Source of the DNA: Auriscalpium vulgare
Lineage: Eukaryota; Basidiomycota; Agaricomycetes; Russulales; Auriscalpiaceae
Direction of reading: 5' to 3'
NCBI GenBank assembly: GCA_019915015.1
Contig: JAHBBC010000015.1
Location: 434,001 to 498,000, forward strand
DNA length: 64,000 bases
Part shown: positions 45,038-56,747 of the stretch, piece by piece
How positions within the stretch are numbered: the stretch's first letter is position 1
How the letters are laid out: each line of letters opens with the position of its first letter
The notes under the pieces: model-generated
Database searches by the model: none
What the model saw: the letters and a program-made list of their open reading frames with translations, nothing else
Told to the model about the DNA's origin: nothing
Position numbers and translations under genes: made by a program

Positions 45038-47784
45038 TCAATCCTCGTTCTTCAAATCCTCCTGCAGAGCCACAAGCTTCGCCCACTCCGGCTCATCCTC
45101 GAAGTCCCGCGTCCGCCCCATGAACGTCCTCAGAATGCTCTTAGCCTGCATCTTCCACTTGGATCCCTCAACCCTCGGCCCAAAGTTCACCAGGACATCC
45201 ACAACGTCCTGCACCTCCTGCACGGCCTCGCGCCACCTCGCGACGTCTGTCTCGCCCTTCTCCATGCGCCCCGCGATGCCTGTGCGGTAGCCTTCCAGGT
45301 GCGCCTGCAGCGCTTCCGCCCAATGGCCCTGCCATGTGAGCAAGCGTGCCCGTGCGCGGAAGATGCGTGGCGATGCGACGCGCGGGAGGAGCACGCGCGT
45401 GAAGAGGTCCTCGACGCGCCGCAGCAAGCCGTGCCCCTCGTTGGGGTTGTGCGCCGCGTTCGCGGTGCCATCACCCTTGCCATCACCCTCCGCCGCATCG
45501 TCGAGGTCCACCGGCGCGCGGGTCACAGCGTTGACGAGCCGGTCAAGCACGTCCGCATCCACGCTGTCCGCCCCGATCTTCGCCGCACGCTCCTCGACGA
45601 CGCGCCCAAGCCCGCGACATGCCTCGGAGAGCTCACCGACGTCCATGGCCACGATGGTATAATTCATCCACATGCGCCAATTGTCATAACTGAATTTAAG
45701 TCCCTGTTGAAGGGCACGGAATGCCAGCATTTTGTTGTCGAAGGGAATTTCGGGTGTCTTGTCGCCGGAGACAGCGACCTCAGTTTCATCGCTTTCATCC
45801 TGATTGTGCATCAGCTACGAATGCCGATGGCGTGAAACAGCATCGGATATACCTCTTCACCCTCGGCCTGCTTCCGTGTCTGTATTCGACCCATCCGGAG
45901 ATACACACTCGCAAGGTTATTCCAGCTCTCCCCATCCTCGTCATCGAGCGCCACACAGCGGGCGAACGCCTCCCGCGCGACTTCCCACTGCTCCTCACGC
46001 ACGCACGCGCAACCCAGTATGAACCACGAGCGCGAAAACAGCGGGTTGATAGCGACGGCGCGCCGCAGGCAGACCACCGCCTCCGCAAACTCGTTTCTCG
46101 CGAAGTAGTAGCCGCCGAGCGAGCGCATCGCGCGCCCAGACGTGGCGCCAGACACGGACCACGCGCGCTTGAAATGCTTAACAGCCTTATCCGGCTCGAG
46201 CTCGCCCAGGAGGCACCACAGCTTCGCCTCGCGCGATGCGTCGTATGCGACGCGCCGTGACCCCGATATCGCCTTGCCGCGCACGAGTACGCTGTCGGCC
46301 TCCGCCTTGCGGCCCTCGAGCAGGTCGTGCACCACGGCGAGCGCCTTGTCGCTCCGTTCCACCGCCTGCCAACACTTGACAGCCTCCTCCCACATCTCCA
46401 GGCGCTCGAAGATCTCCAGCGCGGACTTGACGACGCCAATCGAGAGGAATCGTTGCGCGAGCTCGCGCTCCAACTCCCACTTGCTCGGCAGCGGGATGCA
46501 GTGGATGAACAGCAGGCGCTCTGACAGCGTTGAGTCGGCTGTGGGCATCTGCTCGACGAGCGCCTGGAGCTGGAGTACGGAGCGTTCGACGGTCCGCGTG
46601 CGGCCCGACTCGAGACGTGCGCGTAGGAGGAGTGCGACTGTGTGCACAGACCAGTTCTCCGGGTGTGAGATGACGCGTGCGATATACGGCGACATCTGCT
46701 CGTTCGTGAGCCCATGGGTAGGCGAGGTGTTGCGGACGTTGAGGCACAGGGAGAGGAGGATCGCCTGGTCAAGTGGATGGAGTGCGGGCTGGGCGGACGG
46801 GTCCAGATGGCCAAGGAGCGAGTCGGGCGTGGCGGGGTTTGAAGATGTGAACTCGGTCTGCTCGAGCAGCGTATCGTCGTTGAGCGCGAGCGTCTCTGGT
46901 ACATTCGATGCTGTGTCATTTGCGTCCCTAGCCTCCTTCGGCAACTTCTCCTCGTGCTCCGGGCGCTTGCGACTTTCCGCGAGCAGCACCAGCTGCGTGA
47001 GATCCCGTTGCTGGAACTTCGTCCGCTTCCCCAGCGCGCCAGTGAGTTCGTACTGCAGCTCCGTTGCCCGCGCCGCCCGCACAAAGTACTCCAACGCGGC
47101 TCGATCGTTTGCGAGATGATGCTCCAGCAAGCCGCGCTCGAGCCACAGCCGTCCGACGAGATCCTGGTCCGAGGCGTACGCATCTGCAAGCTTCTCCAAC
47201 GACGATAGCGACCCAGGGGCCAGCGCGACGGGCTCGTCCAAGATCTGCTGGTGCAAATTCCACACGCGTAGCCGCCACCACTCGACGGACTGCAGATGGC
47301 GAAAGGGAAGATCAAGGATGATCTGCGCTACGCGGAAGAAGAACGGCCCAGCGGCGAGGTGGTACGCGGGTTCGCCACCGTACGCGAGCTCGGAGACGGA
47401 CTTCTGGCGTAGGGATTCCTCTGTGATGTCGTGCGGAGGTGCGAACGTGAGGATGGACAAAGCCTGCACGTCGAGATCGGGGCCCGTCCAGTTCGCCTGG
47501 AGAAAAGCGTTCAGACATGCTACTGCCGCGAGTAGGCGTACGATCTCCTCCTCAAGCTCACCACCAGCGGAGGGCACAGAGAACGTAAACCACTCCTTCA
47601 GCTCTGCGTCCTGGCTATCGAAGTTAACCTTGAATGCCTCTCGTGATAGTGGAGAGGTCAAGAACTCTCGAAATGCGCCATCCACGACCTTCTTCGCGAG
47701 TCCAGTGAGCGGATTTTGAGTCGGTGCAGCATCCCAGCGACCTGTAAGGAGAGCCTTTTCGAGCGCCGCGGTGTCGATGCTCAT
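45038..47784 (-). CDS. EMW1: TPR protein, TTC27/Emw1 homologue
   Basis: Two exons on the minus strand (45853-47784 and 45038-45799), 897 residues. Homologues are human TTC27 and yeast Emw1, an essential TPR protein needed for cell wall integrity and chaperone-linked folding. Seen: start MSIDTAALEKALLTGRWD, a helical N-terminal half with LGALGKRT-type segments (TELQYELTGALGKRTKFQQ), the marker IHCIPLPSKWELERELAQRF, then tandem TPRs: LEIFERLEMWEEAVKCW, KHFKRAWSVSGATSGRAMRS, EAVVCLRRAVAINPLFSRSW, AREAFARCVALDDEDGESWN, and after the intron ALQQGLKFSYDNWRMWMNY. The C-terminus is a helical repeat domain ending DLKNED. The 53-base intron choice uses the acceptor before DESDETEVA; an acceptor 15 bases earlier also keeps frame. 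The start was placed at the first true ATG; upstream codons in frame lack one. A 506-residue frame on the same strand is a shadow. Confidence 0.93.
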
Positions 47785-48423
47785 CGTGAATCGTGGTACT
47801 AAGTAAGGGTGCAAGCTTTTATTCAGCAGACTGGAAGGACCTTAGCGTCAGGTTAGGGTCTGGTGATGTAATACGGCTGGGAGTTTGGAAATCATGCAAG
47901 CTCGGTTGGGTACATACTACATGCAAAGCGCGACGCGTTGGAAGTGATCCTTTGACCGAACATCGCGCTGATGTCTGTGCTCGACATGTGTAACGGCGTC
48001 GGGCACGACAGGAGAACGGCCCGGGAGACGAGGACCCCGGTTTCCGGACACGATCACCTGACGAAAAAAAAACTTGTAAGACAGGTGAGCAGTTGCTCGT
48101 GCAGCTGAATCACGTAGTAGTTACTGCTAAAGAAAGAGCGAATCTCCTGCGCCAGACCTACACAGTGCAACGGTCAACCAGCATGGAGGCCACTTGACGA
48201 AATTAATTGTTTTGCCAGGCTTCGGCCGAAGCCGGCGAGGACCCCGGGTGCAGGGTGAGGCAGGCCGTCAGCCTCAGCCTGGCCGACCTCTCTGTCCCAC
48301 CACCTCCATCGCAGGTCACAGTCGCACTCTCGTCTCGAAATCCTAGAAATCCTGAAACATCGGAACGCCGCAAGGTTGGCATCAGGGAACGGAACTTGGC
48401 GGCGACATTTTGTGGCTGCGACG
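47785..48423. other. Divergent promoter region
   Basis: About 640 bases between the TPR gene (minus) and the ThrE-like gene (plus). An A9 run is at about 48064-48072. No gene seen. Confidence 0.45.
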
Positions 48424-50731
48424 ATGCCTGGGCTCGATACCAGCTCTGTCATGGACGAACCGCTGCCTTCACCGCCATTTCAAAACTACTCAATGACACC
48501 CACCTCTGATCAGCCACGGACCCCCTTTCCGCGTGATGTCCCTTCCGAGGAACATACGCCTTACGTCTCACCCTCCAGCCACAACTCCATCTCTCAGTCG
48601 CACGAGGGCCAGCATAGAGCGCGTATGCTCTCGCGCATCGGGCCACTTGATACCAGTGGCTCCACTGCTCTGCGGCCTTCAATTACTCCAGAGTCTTCAG
48701 GCATTCCGCCGATCCTGCGCCCGAACCAACCCTCGAACCCCGCGTCTTCTCTTCTCGGTGGTGGGAAAGCGGCGGCGCTCAACGGCAACCCTGTGAAGCG
48801 ACGTCAGCCGTACTTCAGGCGCCAGTACCCCTCTTTGCTCTCGGGAGGTGGTTCGGACGAGGAGGTGCAAGAGAAACCAGACTTAGACGACGATGTGTTC
48901 GTGGACAGTTCTGAGGACGACAGTGACGACCCCGCGTTGGGCTTCATACTTCGTGAGAGGAAGGTGCATCGAGCGATCCGGAAACACCCAGAGAGTAAGC
49001 AGCCCCTTCGCTTTGAGAAATAAGTAATACTGACGTTGCGCAGCGAAATTGAATAGGCAGAAGTTCGTTTTGGCCCTCGCCAAAGCGCTCCTCACTTTCG
49101 GCGCGCCTTCCCACCGCATAGAAGCTCAGCTCTTCTCCGCATCTAAGATCCTAGGCGTCAAAGCGTCCTTTGTGTACTTGCCCAATCTGATCCTCGTCTC
49201 CTTCACTGATGGCGACACACGCACCTCCGAGCTACACTTCGTGCGCTCCAGCGGCCGCATTGCACTGACTGCGCTCACCAAGATACACGATCTCTTCCGC
49301 GCGGTGCTCCGCGACGACGTGAGCTGCAGACAAGGCATTATGATGCTCGAAAAGATCGTGAAGGCGCCACCGCTCTACCCGCTCTTCACGCGCTGTCTGC
49401 TGGCATTCGTGTGCGCGTCGATCATCTGCCCGTTGGCGTTCGGCGGAAGCTTCATCGACATGTGGATTAGTGGGGCCTGTGCGTGCGTGCTGCAGTACTT
49501 GGGCCTGCAGTCGGCTTCGAAGAGTGCGATCTATGCGAATGTCTACGAGTACGCATCCGTCCTCCGTCCAGGTCTTCGAACTTTACTCACGCTCCGTTTA
49601 GGATCTCTGTATCTATCATCGTGTCGTTCCTTGCTCGAGCGCTGAGCTGCATACCTGGTCGTATCTTCTGCTACACAGCCATCTCGTCTGCTGGCGTCGT
49701 TCTAATCCTTCCTGGATTCACCATCCGTACGTTCCTTCCTCACAGCTATGGGGACCCCGCTTACAGTCAAATGTAGTGATCAGCGCCTTGGAGCTGACCT
49801 CCAGAAATATTTTGTGTGGGTCTGTGCGTCTTGTATACGCCATCATCTACACATTCTTCCTGGTAAGTTCTCTCATCGAATTCTGCGACGGGCCTTATGA
49901 ATCTGCCTCGGCAGGGTTTTGGCTTGACAATTGGCTCGGATTTCTACCTCGTTGTCAACCGCAAGGCCCACGACGCGCTCGAGCTTATGAACAATCCCAC
50001 CCCCACCTACATACACGGCGCCTTCACGGATTTCAATGGCACAACGCAGACGTTCGCCGGCACCTTCGGTTTTGCGGACGCAACCAACTCTCTGCACATC
50101 ATGAAGAGTTCGTCTTGCTTAATTGCACAACTATTCTCCTCATACTCATATTGTCCTAGGCTGCTACCGTGACCCCGCGTTCCCCTGGTACCGCCAACCC
50201 TTCCCCTGGTGGACGATGTTCTTTCTTGTGCCACTGTACTCTATGTGCTCGTCACTCTCGAATCTGCAAAGCCTTCACTCGTCGCGCCTCTTCGTCATGG
50301 TACTCTTCTCGTGCTGCTCGTACGCCGCGAACAGGGCTGCGAACTTAGTGCTATCGGATCGCGGCGACATCGCGTCGGCGGCCGGCGCTCTGGTGATTGG
50401 GCTGCTGGGCAACTTCTACTCCCGCTGGTCGAGGGGCACCGCATTCACATCGATGGTCACAGGCGTACTGTTTCTTGTTCCGGTACGTCGCTCTCGCCTC
50501 ATCGACAGGGGGGATCCGGGCTCACATAGCTCTGCTTCATAGTCCGGTCTTGCGCAAGATGGCGGCCTCACGGGCAACTATAACAGCTCTGTGCAGCAGT
50601 ACTACAGCAGTTTCACGCTCGGTATGCGGATGATCCAAGTCGCGGTCGGCGTCACGATCGGCCTCTTCGCAAGTCAGACGATCATATATGCCGTCGGGTC
50701 TCGCAAGAACGCTGGGCACATGGCATTCTGA
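48424..50731 (+). CDS. ThrE/Prm10-like multispanning transporter
   Basis: Seven exons (48424-48994, 49044-49548, 49602-49726, 49777-49862, 49915-50107, 50160-50482, 50543-50731), 663 residues. The N-terminal 190 residues are polar, Pro/Ser-rich and acidic (SGGGSDEEVQEKPDLDDDVF), probably a cytosolic regulatory tail. The conserved part starts at KLNRQKFVLALAKALLTFGA and continues through PSHRIEAQL, FVYLPNLILVSF and the first membrane spans (YPLFTRCLLAFVCASIICPL). It has about ten hydrophobic segments, including IFCYTAISSAGVVLILPGFT and YSMCSSLSNLQSLHSS, and ends with GMRMIQVAVGVTIGLFASQT. This is the ThrE/DUF1212 architecture (threonine/serine exporter family, fused ThrE and ThrB halves), as in yeast Prm10. 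Substrate in fungi is unknown. The exon 5/6 join gives KSCYRDP where homologues usually have Gly-Cys. Intact. Confidence 0.92.
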
Positions 50732-51191
50732 TGTGTTTATATTTCACCATCTTCGATACTTCATGTACCAGTATACCTACAGATGTAATATTGATCCCTC
50801 CCCCTACTGTGACCTGTCTGTCGGTGTTTTTCGTCTTCGGCTCGACAGTTTCTTCGACCGTCGGATTATACCTCTGGGGATGCGTGCAGTCGTTTGCTCA
50901 TTAATGGACATGCAAGTCAGCTTGTGGGCCTCACCACCTTCCAGCTCCTGTGTATATCATTGTATGTTATGCCCCTCGGCACAGACACTCAGTTCGCAAC
51001 GGCAACCATGCCGGCCGTGTTCGCAGCTCGTCTTCAGCTGGCCGGTGCAGCTGTCTAGTTCTGATTTTCTGCAGCCTTGCCATTTCGCGCCACCGTCCGG
51101 CATACGGATTAGCAGGCGTGCGTCCTTCCTCCGGCTCATCGGCGACATGTGCGCGTATCCCTCGTACTCAGCCCTCTCATACAGGTGCTGG
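50732..51191. other. Convergent gap
   Basis: About 460 bases between the ThrE-like gene and the end of the F-box-like gene. No gene seen. Confidence 0.4.
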
Positions 51192-52436
51192 TCATGGTGG
51201 GCGGCGCGACTGCCCTTGTAAAGAGCGGGCCGCCGGAGACGAACGCAAGCGTTGGCATGGATCATAATATTGAGACAAATTCTGGAGGCCAAGCGTAAAC
51301 AAGTACGAGTCGCCTAGTGCGCTACTAAACCCATCCAGCCTCCAAGCTCCATGAATGCTGCTCGGCTTTGTCAGTACTGTGGTACTATGCATTCTATAGA
51401 AAGCCAATTGACTTACTAGAGACGACTTGGCTTTCGGGTATATGATGATCTCGACCGCGGCTTTAGAGGACCATTGCTCCAGCTGCTCCAAAGCCTCCGG
51501 AGATAGGTCGCGGGTCACGGTGACGAGGTTGAGGCAGGGCAGGTCGCGTAGCGTAGCCACCAACAGCGGCGCATCACTGGCAAATGTGGCCCAATGAGAT
51601 GGGCGCACCATGTGGTAGCCCACATGTTTGAGCGTCCTTGGGAGGGACAGCCTCGGCCTCCCCGAGATCGGGAAGTTCCAAGTGCTGAAGCTCTCAAGGC
51701 TGACGAAGCGATCGAAAACATGTTGCGGGGGCAAGAATATGTGGACCGTCAGGGACCGAATTTGGCGCAAGGGGAACGTCTCGAACGCGCGTTGGCAGTG
51801 TGGATCCGTCCAACGGATGCCGTCGACTGTAAGCTCCCGGACCGCGGAGAAGTCGTTGGCGGGAGACAGTATTCACGACATGTTCGCCATGTCCATGCCC
51901 TCCCAAGCGACGCGGACTGGCCATGATGCACCGCGCGACAGGTGGCCGGCGACGTCGAGGAAGCGTATGCTCGGCCAAGAAGCAACGAGGGCCGCCACGT
52001 TGCCGCACTCGCCCCGCGCGCGCAAGGTCTGCGGGCGGATCCCGGTCGCACTCAGGCGCGCGCCGAAGTCGTGCGGCGTGCGGAATGCATCCTGCACGCT
52101 GATGATGGCGATGTGAGGGCAAAGCCTCATGAGCGCGTAGTAGTCGTCGTCGGCGAGCCCGAGCAAGATGTGCAGTGCATGGACGTACGTGCCGAGGTGA
52201 GGCTTGTTTTGGACGGCGGCGAGGATCGTTGTGAGGATGGGGCGGGTTGGTGAGGAGCCGCGTAGGATGTAGGGAATCCATCGGAAAAGAAATCGCTGTG
52301 CGAGGCCGGGTGTCCAGGCGCGGCAGACGAGCGCACATGCATTCAGCGTGGAGCGCTGGCTCTCCCAGCCATCTCCAGATATGAGGTGGACCCATTGGAT
52401 TACCACAGCTTGGACGTCGAAAGGGAGGTCTCGCAT
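51192..52436 (-). pseudogene. F-box-like protein gene with in-frame stop
   Basis: The minus-strand frame from ATG 52436 (MRDLPFDVQAVVIQWVHLIS) has an F-box-like start (ACALVCRAWTPGLAQRFLF) followed by Leu-rich repeats, typical of the very large Agaricomycete F-box-like family that feeds SCF ubiquitin ligases. At 51873-51875 there is a TGA, but the same frame carries on immediately with LSPANDFSAVRELTVDGIRW and further LRR-like strands down to about 51430. No GT-AG intron removes the TGA and keeps the frame. Near the end an intron may start at about 51416 (GTAAGT). I infer a recent nonsense mutation; a sequencing error or stop read-through would also explain it. Confidence 0.62.
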
Positions 52437-52846
52437 TGCACCAGGAAGGCGACTAGGAGCCTCTACGAGGGGTAGGCAGTGTCTTAAAAGTTGACGAGCC
52501 ACCGAACCTGGAGTGGAGAGCTAGCTGTGAGCACGATGATGAACGTGAATACGATTGACTTTAAGTCCTGGGGCTTACCTTGTGTGCCAGCTGAGCGTAG
52601 TCGCGTCAGCACGTCAGGGGCCAGCTCCAGAACGTACAGGACGAAGAGGTCGAGATCCCTCTCACCCGAGAGTACACGGGGTCAAGTTGCAAAAGGTGGC
52701 ATAGAATACGTAGGCAGTTCGATGGACTTGTACAGGCCAAAAAGTCTCCTTGATCAAACGCAGCGAGAAAATATACTAACCTAGAGAGAAAAAACGCGCC
52801 AATACTCGTGATCGATGATCGCGGATATTGAAGCAGAAAGCTCCCC
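52437..52846. other. Upstream region of the F-box-like gene
   Basis: About 410 bases. The F-box frame remains open to 52502 without another ATG, so a 5' exon could lie here, but I could not place one. No other gene seen. Confidence 0.4.
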
Positions 52847-53497
52847 TCAAGCCGAAGTAAGGAGCGGGGATTTCCTGACCCACTCGTTCTTCTCGAGCTC
52901 CCCAACAACAAACGCCGCGAAAGCCGCCCTGCTCAGCGTCACCCCCGACTTGCCATCACCCACATACCCAGCGTGCGCCGCCGTCGACTCTGAGTTCGTG
53001 AGGATCGGCACACGCACGATCGTCCACTCCAAGTCCTCCGCCCCGCGGACGACGTCGCCCACCGCGACGATGTCCTTCCACGCCGCGTTCACGCCCGCCC
53101 ACACCGTCCAGACCATCGCCGAGTACCTCAGGTCCCGCTTGTCGTGCTCGTCCGTGATGCTCGCCGTGCCCAGGGCCACGATCCGCGCGACACCCTGCGC
53201 GCGCATCGCGTCGAGGACCACCGCGTACCCCTTGGCAAGCGGCGTACCGCGCGGGGTGCTCGAGGACGGGCCGAGCGCGCTGATGACGCTGTCGGCGCCC
53301 GCGAGGGCAGCGGAGAGCGCGGGTGCGTCTTCCAGCTCGCCCTTGATAACGGTGACAGAGGGGTGTTCGGCGAGGTCGGCGGGGAGCTTGGACGGGTTGC
53401 GCGCGTAGACGACGACGGTATGCTGCGCGGCGAGGGCGGCGCGGACGAGGAGGAGCCCGCTGGGTCCAGTTGCGCCGAGGACGACGACTCTGCCCAT
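52847..53497 (-). CDS. NmrA-like NAD(P)-binding oxidoreductase
   Basis: Single exon, 216 residues. An atypical short-chain dehydrogenase fold is evident: MGRVVVLGATGPSGLLLVRA holds the Rossmann Gly motif (GATGPSG), followed by VVVYARNPSKLPADL (Arg for NADP phosphate), VTVIKGELEDAPALSAALAG, ADSVISALGPSS, RIVALGTASITDEHD and LEWTIVRVPILTNSE. The set matches NAD(P)H-binding proteins near NmrA and flavin/biliverdin reductase-like enzymes. The usual SDR Tyr-x-x-x-Lys pair is not seen, as expected for this group. Substrate unknown; it may be a regulatory redox sensor or a small-molecule reductase. It is intronless, unlike its neighbours, and very GC-rich. Confidence 0.9.
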   Translation of the reverse strand: MGRVVVLGATGPSGLLLVRAALAAQHTVVVYARNPSKLPADLAEHPSVTVIKGELEDAPALSAALAGADSVISALGPSSSTPRGTPLAKGYAVVLDAMRAQGVARIVALGTASITDEHDKRDLRYSAMVWTVWAGVNAAWKDIVAVGDVVRGAEDLEWTIVRVPILTNSESTAAHAGYVGDGKSGVTLSRAAFAAFVVGELEKNEWVRKSPLLTSA

Positions 53498-54160
53498 CGA
53501 GTGTGGGGGTTATTGGTTTATTGGTTGGTGGTGATGGCTATAAGGGAAGACGGGTTCTTTAAAGGCTGTATGTTGCGTCCATGTACGTTGGGAATTGCGT
53601 CATTACGCGCAAGCCGTGCGCGGTGTGCATCTCATTAAATGATCACAAATTCAAGATCTAATGATTCGACATCCTGTGCCACTAGTTTGAGGCTACGCAA
53701 AAAATCATCCTGAACGAAACCCGCAAAATCACATATTCAGCAAAGCGAGCTCTTCTTGAGCTATACTCTGGCTGGAACAAGCACCCGCAGACCGGCTTTC
53801 ACGGACGTCGTCGCCAAGGGTGATACACGATTAGGCCTTAGGTGTTAAGGGCAGTCAACCGGTGTTAAGCTGACTCACGGTTACCTAGGCACGATCGCAT
53901 CTCCGAATCCCATGATTATAGTCTGTCATGATAGGTCTGGGGTTGCATATTGCCGTGGATGTTTGGTGTTGGATGACTGAGGAGCGGTCAGTTTCCGTGG
54001 CTGACTTCAGATGGGCGTAGATGTATCTCAGGGTTCGAAGGAGATCCTTAGGTCCGGTAGAGTGCTGCAGGGGCAACGTCGCATTCGCTGGGGTGACGTC
54101 AATGATTGTACACGATATGGTCCTTCTTCTCACGTAGCACTTGTCCAAGGAAAGCGCAGC
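53498..54160. other. Gene-free gap
   Basis: About 660 bases upstream of the NmrA-like gene and downstream of DJ-1. More AT-rich than the genes. No gene seen. Confidence 0.45.
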
Positions 54161-55096
54161 TCAGCAAAGGGGAGTTCGAGATGGGAAGACCATCGGCTCG
54201 ATGACCTCGCGCCGCTTCTCGACACCGCAGAGCCGCTCAACCAGGGCGAACGCGAACGGGAAAGCGGTGCCTGTCAAATTGCGAGGCGTTCAGTGTGCAT
54301 ATTTCCCTTCAACATAACGACTCTTACCTGGTCCTCGACTAAATTTGAAAGGCAGTGTCAATGGGAACGCGAATGTGGTGAAAGGACGGACACACCTGGT
54401 GATGAGGTTCCCAGAGATGATAACAGGGTCTTCGCGATAGTCAAAATCTACGCGAGCACATCGTAAGGGTCGTATATCTCTCGTGAAACACTTGTGCTAA
54501 CCTTTCTCAAGTTCTGACTTAACCGAGGGATGGGACGTGATCGGCTGGTTGAGCAACTTGGCCGTCTTCGCGGCGAGGCTCCCTTGATTTCTATGAGACC
54601 GTCGGATGCGTCTAGTGGGAGTGTTCAAACGCACCTGCACATATCATGGCCACAACGCGGCCAGCCTTGAAGAAGTCGCTCACGATCTGCTGGACGAGCG
54701 GGGATTGCGACAGCGTCTCGGCTCCCTTCGCTCCTCCAGGCACTATGACGGCATCAAATTGTTCCTAATCGCACATAGCCAGCAGAGGACCCCGCCTTCA
54801 GCTGCGGAATCCGCGTGAGGACGGTAGGGGAACGCACGATGTACTGTGTCGTGAGCTCGGCCTCCGACACGTCAGGCACGATCCGCACGCCACGCGAGCA
54901 AACAGCCCAGCGTGTCTCCGGCTCTTTCTCTGACTTGGGAACGATGAGAGCCGAGGTACATTGGACGCCGGCGCGGACGAGAGTATCGTAGGTGATGGTG
55001 CTGTCGAAGGTCAGCAGGGATTGATGCACGATGTGAAGAAACACACAATTCCATTTCTTCAGTGCCGTGCGCAATGAGGACAAGAGCTGAAGGCAT
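54161..55096 (-). CDS. DJ-1/PARK7 family protein
   Basis: Seven exons on the minus strand (55047-55096, 54838-55000, 54635-54764, 54502-54582, 54396-54447, 54328-54338, 54161-54270), 198 residues. Because it is so finely split, no single open frame shows it. The assembled protein starts MPSALVLIAHGTEEMEFTIT (conserved Glu near residue 15), continues CSRGVRIVPDVSEAEL, FDAVIVPGGAKGAETLSQSP, the nucleophile motif VVAMICAGSLAAKTAKLL (Cys113), ITSHPSVKSELEK, EDPVIISGNLITSRGPGTAF, PFAFALVERLCG and ends PMVFPSRTPLC. DJ-1 family members act as glyoxalase III/deglycase-like and oxidative stress proteins in cytosol and mitochondria. One internal exon is only 11 bases. It is divergent from the aldo-keto reductase gene with a 230-base shared promoter. 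Confidence 0.93.
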
Positions 55097-55266
55097 TTTG
55101 TATGGCCCTGCTTTGTGTGGTAAAGTTGAAGTTGTGGTGGCAAGCTGCAGGTGAGGCTCAACCGTGACGTCACTCCGGTACGCTGCTAACGGAGGCGCGT
55201 CTACTTCCCCGGCCCTCCCGGGCCGAGCACACATACCGACCCACACTACCAGGGCTGAGCGCGGGT

Positions 55267-55272
55267 TATAAA
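55267..55272 (+). promoter_or_regulatory. TATA box of the aldo-keto reductase gene
   Basis: TATAAA in GGGTTATAAAGC, 55 bases upstream of the ATG at 55327, inside the 230-base divergent promoter shared with DJ-1. Confidence 0.6.
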
Positions 55273-55326
55273 GCTCGAATCTGACAGCGCTAACACTAAT
55301 ATTGTGCTTGGGAAGACACCACCACC

Positions 55327-56565
55327 ATGGCCTCTGCAGCGCTGACCATTTCATCGACCGTGAAGCTGAGCTCAGGTTCGCAGTGTCTCTGCTACTAGTA
55401 TTCTCCCGTGGAGACAAGACGCATACCATCTGTCAGGATACTTGATGCCGCTCCTCGGCTTCGGAGTGTATCAGAACTACACCACCAAGCCCAGTGTTCT
55501 GGAGGCTCTCGCCGCTGGTTACCGGTACGCCGCGAGGCGCCAGAAATTCGTGTCCTGGACTCAACTCATTTATGCACCTAGGCACGTGGACAGCGCACAG
55601 GCTTACCGCAACGAGAGCGACGTCGGGGCCGCTATTCGCCAAAGCGGCATCCCGCGTTCAGAAATCTTTGTCAGTACGTACCGCGTCCATGGGTCCGTCT
55701 CGAGTCCCGGAACCTCACCGTCTCCTCTGCAGCGACGAAGATCCTAAACCCGAACCACGGGTACGAGAGCACACTCACAGGAGTTGACACGTCTCTCGCC
55801 AAGTTTGGCTTCGGTGAGCCTTCACATGGCATTCTAAACCGCCGTAATCTGTACCGAGTGTGCAGACTATGTGGATCTTTTCTTGATCCATGACCCTATG
55901 TCCGGACACGACCGCCGTCTCGCAACGTACCGTGCGCTCCTCAAAGCGCGCGACGATGGAAAAATCAGGACCGTCGGCGTGTCGAACTAGTACGTTCCCA
56001 TCTTCCAAGCCATCATCGTCCTATTTTTATGGCATACTGCGTAGCGGCGTACACCATCTGAAGGAGATCCAGACCGCCGGACTCGAGCTGCCCGCAGTCA
56101 ATCAGATAGAGGTAGGAACACCCAATATCGATCCCGCGCTCAAGATGGGCTGAAATCACACGATGCGCAGCTGCATCCATTTTGCCAACAGAAGGAAATT
56201 GCCACATGGTGTAATGAACACGGCATCGTCGTCCAGGCGTACTGCCCGCTCGTGCGAGGCGCCATGAGCGACCCCGCCATCACGCGCATCGCAGCAAAGG
56301 TGCGCAAACTCTTCATCCCTTTCTGTCTGTCCCTCTTCTGACTACCCGCGGTCCGCAGCACGCGCGCGATCCCGGGCAGATTCTCATCCGCTGGTCGATC
56401 CAGCGCGGTTTCGTCCCCCTGCCCAAGTCCGTGACGCCTGCGCGCATCCGCTCGAACGCGGAGCTGTACGACTTTGCACTCGACGCGGAGGACATGGCGC
56501 AGCTTGATGCGCTCGATCGCGGGAAGGAAGGTGCCATCAGCTGGAACCCCGTGGATAGGCCCTAG
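55327..56565 (+). CDS. Aldo-keto reductase
   Basis: Eight exons (55327-55375, 55437-55524, 55582-55673, 55733-55813, 55866-55989, 56045-56111, 56171-56299, 56359-56565), 278 residues. It reduces aldehydes or ketones with NADPH. All four catalytic residues are visible: Asp and Tyr in RHVDSAQAYRNE, Lys in FVTTKILNP, His in LFLIHDP. Other family marks are MPLLGFGVYQ, IRTVGVSNYGVHHLKEI, LPAVNQIELHPFCQQKEI, GIVVQAYCPLVRG, ILIRWSIQRGFVPLPKS and the 2'-phosphate-binding TPARIRSN. The protein is a short 5-strand-loop AKR with a small C-terminal tail (WNPVDRP), like fungal AKR3/AKR5-type enzymes. Substrate not predictable. Paired head to head with DJ-1, another carbonyl-stress protein, so co-regulation is plausible. 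Confidence 0.95.
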
Positions 56566-56747
56566 GCTATATGGGAGCATCAGTCCATGCCGACTCAAGG
56601 GCCTGGCGAGCACATGTCTCGTTGAGTTGTTGGCAGGAGAAGATCGCAAACATAGCCGATATATGTAGATGTTTTACATGTAGACTTCGAAGCCGTTCTG
56701 GACGGAATCATCCAACTTATTCATTGACGAAACGAGCTGCGCGGCCA

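Noticed and set aside
44891..45835. 314-residue plus-strand frame
   Set aside because: Antisense to the second exon of the TPR gene; Leu/His/Arg-rich shadow with no recognisable family.
46142..47119. 325-residue plus-strand frame
   Set aside because: Antisense shadow of the same TPR gene; Ser/Arg-rich with no domain.
45795..47315. Arg/Ser-rich 506-residue frame on the minus strand
   Set aside because: It overlaps the TTC27/Emw1-like gene in another frame; its composition (Arg, Ser, Cys runs) is that of a GC-rich shadow frame and it has no motif.
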